Source: Roridomyces roridus
Lineage: Eukaryota > Basidiomycota > Agaricomycetes > Agaricales > Mycenaceae
NCBI GenBank assembly: GCA_029378245.1
Contig: JARKIF010000184.1
Location: 1 to 61,747, forward strand
Direction: 5' to 3'
DNA: 61,747 nucleotides
Below are positions 56,967 through 61,747 of the stretch, piece after piece (the first letter of the stretch is position 1; each line of letters starts with the position of its first letter). The translations under genes and the position numbers were made by a program. The notes below the pieces were generated by a model. The model searched no databases, was not told the DNA's origin, and saw only the letters and a list, made by a program, of their open reading frames with translations.

Positions 56967-58430
56967 GGTATGGCTGAGTGCGTATCCCATTCTACCTACC
57001 CGATCTCCTCGCTCAGCAGTTTTGCAGTGCCCCGATTTGGCCATCTACTCGGACCCCTGGACGACTTGAATCCTGCACTCTCTGGCCCTTCCCACGCCTG
57101 CTTCGGTATCCGGTTTGTCGACCGACACGTGCTTGCCCTCAAGACCAATCGACCACCCCGATGTCTTGACGAATGCCCAACTACGGCGGTGAGTTGCAAG
57201 CCTGTAACGCAACTCGTGGGCACTAACGTCTTTGTGACAGACGGCTGTTCCGTTGCACCCGAGTACACCTCCGGCTCCGGCTACGGCGTCAACTCTTGTA
57301 CGCCACCGCTCGCCAACATCACAGGTGAGTCATAGCCATCCGTGACTTACCATTCTACATTCTAACGACGATCCAGAACGTGGGTCATGATCGCCGCATT
57401 CGGAGTCGTCCGAATGAGGTACGCCCACACCGTCACTCATATCGCCGTTTATTCTCACATCTCGCAGGACTATTGATCTCACCGGCGTTTCCACCATCGG
57501 TTTCTCCCAGGCACGTTGCTGCCATTCCATCGCATCTAGGGCTCATATCACTCTGCAGCATATTGATCTCACCGCAATCGACGATGACCTTCCCCCTATC
57601 GACGACGACGACGACGACATCCCCCTGTCCCGCTGCTTGCGGATTGCCGCCCTAGACTAGTACCGGCGTCGACAGGCCTTGAAGCTTCCCAGCCTTTGCC
57701 GTTGCCCGAGCCCCTGCCGCTCCTTATGGACGGGGTGGACATCTTCACCGGGTATGAGGTCTTCGACTGGAAGACCTCTGTCCGTACGGCGTCTGGTGCT
57801 AGTACCGAAGCCACCATCAACCTTCGCGCCAAGAGCGTCGACGCTGCCTCAGCAGGCCTCCTCGCAATTATCAAGAACATCGAGCTTCGGCGTCTCCGTC
57901 CTGACGCCCTTCTCTGTGGTCCCGACTACCCGGAGGATGTCGTCTTCTGCTCGCCCAAAGCTCAGTATCGTGACTTCTTCGGTCACTATATGTCGCTCCG
58001 CATGTAAGGCCAAGTTCCACCTCACCAACGATTCTCACCCCCTTTGCAGATCTGAGGACCCAACGCAACGTGGGTCTAGAGCCGCGGTCGGTCCTGGACC
58101 TGAGCGTGCAACGTTCCAGGCAGCCGCACAACGCATGGTTCTCGTCTCTTCGTGCTGGAGGCACTCTGTGTACTCCTCCGACGTCTACATTCTCAACCTC
58201 AGCGTCATCGACTCGCACTCCACCCCCGAGCGAACCACGGCAATGCGCGCGTACGGCGCCTTCATTGCGCTGTTCCTATTCAAGATGACTCAGGGGCCTC
58301 CCCCGGTCTCGTTCTGGCTCCTCCTCGTCTGGCTCGAGGGTCCGCATGCTATGATATCAGTGCCCGAGCGCATTGTACAGCACCTGGACCCAAACATACA
58401 AGGTTGGCCCCGTGGTACAAATTCAAGCAC

Positions 58431-58978
58431 TAGGGCTCCGACCCGGCCGTTGACGGCGACGGCCGTCGCTCTGACGGCCGTCATGGGAGGTCGGACGGGC
58501 CCCACCCGGCCGTCAGACCATGTTGCGAGGCCTCAAAACGGCCGGGTGGTACCCGTCAGACCCGTCACGGCCGTCATAACGGGTCGGAGCGGTGACAGCC
58601 CTGCCTCCAGCCAAATCGACCATCATATTGATGTCAACGTGATGCCGGCAAGTCAAAATTACGGATCGATACCTATTGATACTCGGGAAGCCTCCAAAAC
58701 CAGCCAGAACCGCAGTAGTGGGCCATCGGGAAGATTGCCGATGACCCATGTGCGCTACCCCTGGAGCATCAAGTGATGATGGCAGCTCGGCATGGTTAGT
58801 TAGCCGAGGACCCGTCACCACCCGTCATGGCCCGTCGGCCGGGAACGGTACCCCTCAGCCAAGGAACCGGACCCGGACCCGGCCGTCAAATTGTGGCTTC
58901 AGAGGGCTGTACGGCCGGGCCGGCACCCGTCGTGACGGCTCGTTGACCCGTCATTTTGACGGTCGGGTCGGAGCCCTA
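58431..58978. mobile_element. hAT-type MITE inside the HECT-like gene
   Basis: 548 bp, ends TAGGGCTCCGACCCGGCCGT and, inverted, TAGGGCTCCGACCCGACCGT, with the 8-bp duplication TCAAGCAC (58423-58430 and 58979-58986). GGCCGTCA/TGACGGCC and GGGTCGG repeats crowd both ends. Removing it rejoins WYKFKH with TDNFPTVAQ in one frame, so it interrupts an exon. Confidence 0.95.
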
Positions 58979-60047
58979 TCAAGCACACCGACAACTTCCC
59001 CACCGTCGCCCAAGCGAGTCATCCTCTGCGCGTATCCTGGATCCAGCACTTTGAGTCTGCGGTGTGTCATGTCTATTCTCCCTCACGTTGCTGTAGCACT
59101 GACACTCAAGCATCCAGCCTGTTATATTTGCCGTCGGTCGCAGCGAGCAGGAGCATGAATACGCTCCCTGGACCAAGAAGGACTGGGCGGATGCAAAGAG
59201 CAGCTTCTTACTCGAATGGGACGACTTTGACTTTGGCCAGGTACGTCACTCAGACCCTTCATTCCGCTCAAAGCCTGAGCAACTCTGCAGACAATCAGGG
59301 CACTCGGTGCTCTGCCCTTCTTGGTGTCTGTTTACAATCGTCGAATCCGGCATCCAGACGACCTCTCTCCCCACCTCCGTTTTTACCAGTGACGATAATC
59401 GAGACGATGCACGGACCACTGCATTGTTTACTAAGCTCGGCGAGTTGCGCATCAAGTGCTACCTGCGCGGATGTGGCCACCCCGCCGGCGCAGTGCCTCA
59501 GCTGGTGACCCAAGCTCAATTCGATGATGCTCGAGGCGATCCCCTTCTCCGTTCCTACCGTCTCCTCAGCGGTTCGAGTGACAACGACATGCTGCCGATT
59601 TCCCCGGGCTGGGCGATCGAGGTTAGCTCTATTCTCCTTCGTCGTCCTTCATCCATCCAATTACATCTCAGTTCACGTTCAATCACCGCAGACCGAGGAG
59701 CAACCACGAAGAAAACTCCAGGTACGTACGCACCTCTACGTTTCGGAGACCCCTCACTTACTCCTTGACAGCGATCATCTATTCCGACCGCCCTCGATAT
59801 GCACACATGCGCCGACCAGTGCGGTGTGGACCTCAACAAGGGTATGGAGCTTCTCCTGGGTCCCGCAGTCTCCGATCCTAACGTAGCCACTCCATTGGAC
59901 CTGTGGTTCCATGAGCAGATTGGAAATCGAAAGTACAATAGAATCTAGATTCGCAAAATGAGTAGCATAAAATGTTTCGCCTCCAATTGATAGTCAAATA
60001 AAAAAATAAATGCTGAAACCACGGAACGAGCTTCTCCTTCTCCTTGC

Positions 60048-61654
60048 ATGAGTCGCCGCGAGGTCACTCCCATCGACGGCCAGGATCTCAACGCACCTCG
60101 TCCCCAGCGCCGCCATCGTGCACCGCTACGCGCCGACGAATCTTTCACGTTGGCACCCCCGCGTCAGGAGCAGGTACAGGGGTCAATGGACTCCGATGAC
60201 AGCAGCGACGTAGAGGTGGTGGAGCGGATTCCAGAGGACGATCTCGATGCTCCAGGCACACCCCCTGGATCTCCTCCAGAGTCCCCTACCTTCGTGGATC
60301 CGAGAGCATGTCGACCGTGGGTCCTATCTTGCTCTCTTCACACTTCTTCTTTTGCTCATCGCTGCCCAAGCCCTGCCTACCTACGAAGCCCAAGTAGAGG
60401 CCCTTGTCGGCGAGATCCATCGACGTCGCGGGGAATCCTACGGCCGTGCAGGAACCCTAGACCCTGAGCCGATGGAGGACGTCGACTTCTCTAACTCCCC
60501 GCCTGCCGCTGAAGAGAACACTTGTAAGGTCATTCTGTCCCTCGAGTCTCGACATACCTGACGTGCAAAGATACGATGGTCGTTTGGCTTGCTATTGCCG
60601 TTGGCCACCTCAAACGCGACCATATCATTCCCATGCAGGTTCTCTCGATGCCACCATCTTCCGTCGCATCGCCAGGGACAGTGACCTTGCGCTTGTTCGT
60701 CGTCAACTAGCCGCGTTGCTTTCTCAGCATACCGAGGACCTTCTTGTGGGCTGGAGCAAAGTCCTCGCTTCCGCCGAGCACGAGGACTTCATGAGTGCAG
60801 CCTTTCACTTTGCAGAGATAGGCCTTGCCGCGGATCTGGAGTTAGGCCTTATCAACGTATCCAGGTGGGAGGCGCCGTTGACGACGCGCGGCGCCATCGT
60901 GTCATTACCGCTGCCGGTTGTCTCCCGCCACACCCGTCTATGCCCTCTATCTCTATACGGACAGTGCTGAATTGCCTTCTCTCTTCACCTTATCTGACCT
61001 CTAATCCACAGAACTGCTCTCCACTCCGCCTGCGAGTGGAGTCTCTTTCTTCGACGCTCCTCAAAACGCCGCGTCGGCTGCAACGCCTGCAGTCCCACCC
61101 GCACCAGTCGCGGAACCCGCCGTTGGTGGCCCAGACCTCATCACAGCCTTCCTTCGGCTCCGATACGCCCCCGTTACGAGATCCTCGACGACGTGGCCGA
61201 CCCCATCTACGGCACGGCGTATCGCAACTTCAAGCGCCATGTAGGGATCGAGGAGATTGGTATTAGTGTGGGAGTGCTCCAACCCGCTGGCACGCCCGTG
61301 CTGCTGTCGTCGACGTTGAAGGTCTCCGCGTCGGCCTTGACGAGATTGCCAGATCTGTAGGCATTAAGACCACACCTTCACCTCCAATCGTACCGTCGTC
61401 CATCAAGCAAACAGGGTCCGACGCGAGATAGGGAGCCTCCTGGAACGAGATCCTGCACCAGACCCGCAGGCCGAGGGCTATCAGGACGTGCTCGACTTGC
61501 AGTCCATTCTGGAAGTCCTTCTCCATACACGCCCGTAGCCCGCGAGGCCGTCGAGATGAACGCAGACACCGTCCACGTCCGGGCGGCCAAGATGTCTTTT
61601 GAACCCCTCAAGCGGTCGCTTGACCGAGTTGAGGCACTTATTAAAACGTGGTAG
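60048..61654 (+). CDS. Unrecognised multi-exon gene
   Basis: Start MSRREVTPIDGQDLNAPRPQ at 60048, then an acidic Pro-rich stretch (DSDDSSDVEVVERIPEDDLD). After an intron (about 60295-60370): LPTYEAQVEALVGEIHRRRG. A further exon from about 60640: RRIARDSDLALVRRQLAALL, LVGWSKVLASAEHEDFM, AEIGLAADLELGLI. Later pieces: FDAPQNAASAATPAV, VGIEEIGISVGVLQPAG, and the end HVRAAKMSFEPLKRSLDRVE ALIKTW at 61654. Frames change several times around 61190-61500, so exon limits there are unsure and damage is possible. Its end is loosely similar in style to the VDAASAGLLAIIKNIE part of the HECT-like gene next door; that link is weak. Confidence 0.45.
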
Positions 61655-61747
61655 TAGTCGGTAGTATAACTTCAAAGAGCGTGTCGTAGTAGCCATGAAA
61701 AGTGATGGTTTCTATTCATGGATGACGCAATCTAATTCGACGGCAGT

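Larger units (their letters stand above)
50994..59948 (+). pseudogene. HECT-domain-like agaricomycete gene, broken by Copia and a MITE
   Basis: 5' part: start 50994, an intron, a Gly/Arg-rich exon to about 51750 (RGSTRGRGKNRGGGG), then HRYSSADSLTLQISSVEAAQ and VHPTMDPSLFSYKYL to 52198. After the Copia element: FAVPRFGHLLGPLDDL, HACFGIRFVDRHVLAL, a Pro-rich and poly-Asp stretch, MDGVDIFTGYEVFDWKT, VGPGPERATFQAAAQRM, FWLLLVWLEGPHAMI, then past the MITE LAPWYKFKHTDNFPTVAQA, ALGALPFLVSVYNRRI, GCGHPAGAV, DNDMLPISPGW, and the end HTCADQCGVDLNKGMELLL to RKYNRI at 59948. The end layout (GxGHP, DSDMLP-GW, HTC, LWF) resembles HECT-like proteins of Agaricomycetes. Small frame slips near 57650 and 58400 suggest decay beyond the insertions. 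Confidence 0.6.

Noticed and set aside
1..61747. tRNA genes
   Set aside because: A visual scan for B-box-like GGTTCGAATCC strings with a matching A box found no convincing pair; tRNAscan-SE would settle it.

Overview
The window looks like nuclear DNA of an agaricomycete (mushroom-forming basidiomycete). Genes are broken by many 48-70 nt GT-AG introns with CTNAY-type branch points. The gene content is typical of these fungi: a GMC oxidoreductase, F-box and BTB proteins, a NACHT-type STAND NTPase, a HECT-like gene, and Gypsy/Copia/hAT-type mobile elements. No rRNA, CRISPR array or convincing tRNA was found.

Layout. 1-913 is the 3' end of a GMC oxidoreductase, followed by tandemly duplicated 3'-flank DNA (949-2765). 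3146-4420 (-) is a secreted CrtC/AttH lipocalin-fold protein whose 5' flank is partly duplicated at 5535-5765. 5980-10085 (-) is a multi-exon membrane-protein gene split at an exon end by a 1.9 kb TIR element. 11188-12671 (-) BTB and 12838-14036 (+) F-box genes are divergent. 14871-19886 holds four paralogues of a small, apparently undescribed family: an N-terminal FLEIGxDGxYHPV motif, a helix-turn-helix-like exon, a low-complexity linker and a helical C-terminal domain. One of the four is decaying. 20124-24630 has an inverted duplication of an uncharacterised gene around an intact SDR reductase and a damaged small gene.

26653-30877 (+) is a NACHT NTPase gene and the most remarkable object in the window. 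Behind the NTPase lie 16 consecutive 65-nt introns in a perfect 68-bp period. Each is bounded by single-codon (3-nt) exons, 17 in all, and all junctions are phase 0. The introns are nearly identical while the codons vary. If spliced as it reads, the array encodes a 17-residue tract one codon at a time, and any exon-skipping pattern stays in frame.

30878-50993 is mostly mobile or degenerate DNA. It contains a 3.46 kb long-TIR element with a nested hAT-type MITE, a young Gypsy chromovirus (identical-looking 361-bp LTRs, TATAA target duplication), a NACHT-ankyrin remnant cut by a copy of the long-TIR element, and a second hAT-type MITE. 50994-59948 is a HECT-like gene broken by a Copia element (52199-56966) and a third hAT-type MITE (58431-58978). 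60048-61654 is an unrecognised multi-exon gene.

Exon coordinates come from reading splice motifs and frames by eye. No alignment, RNA or database search could be run.
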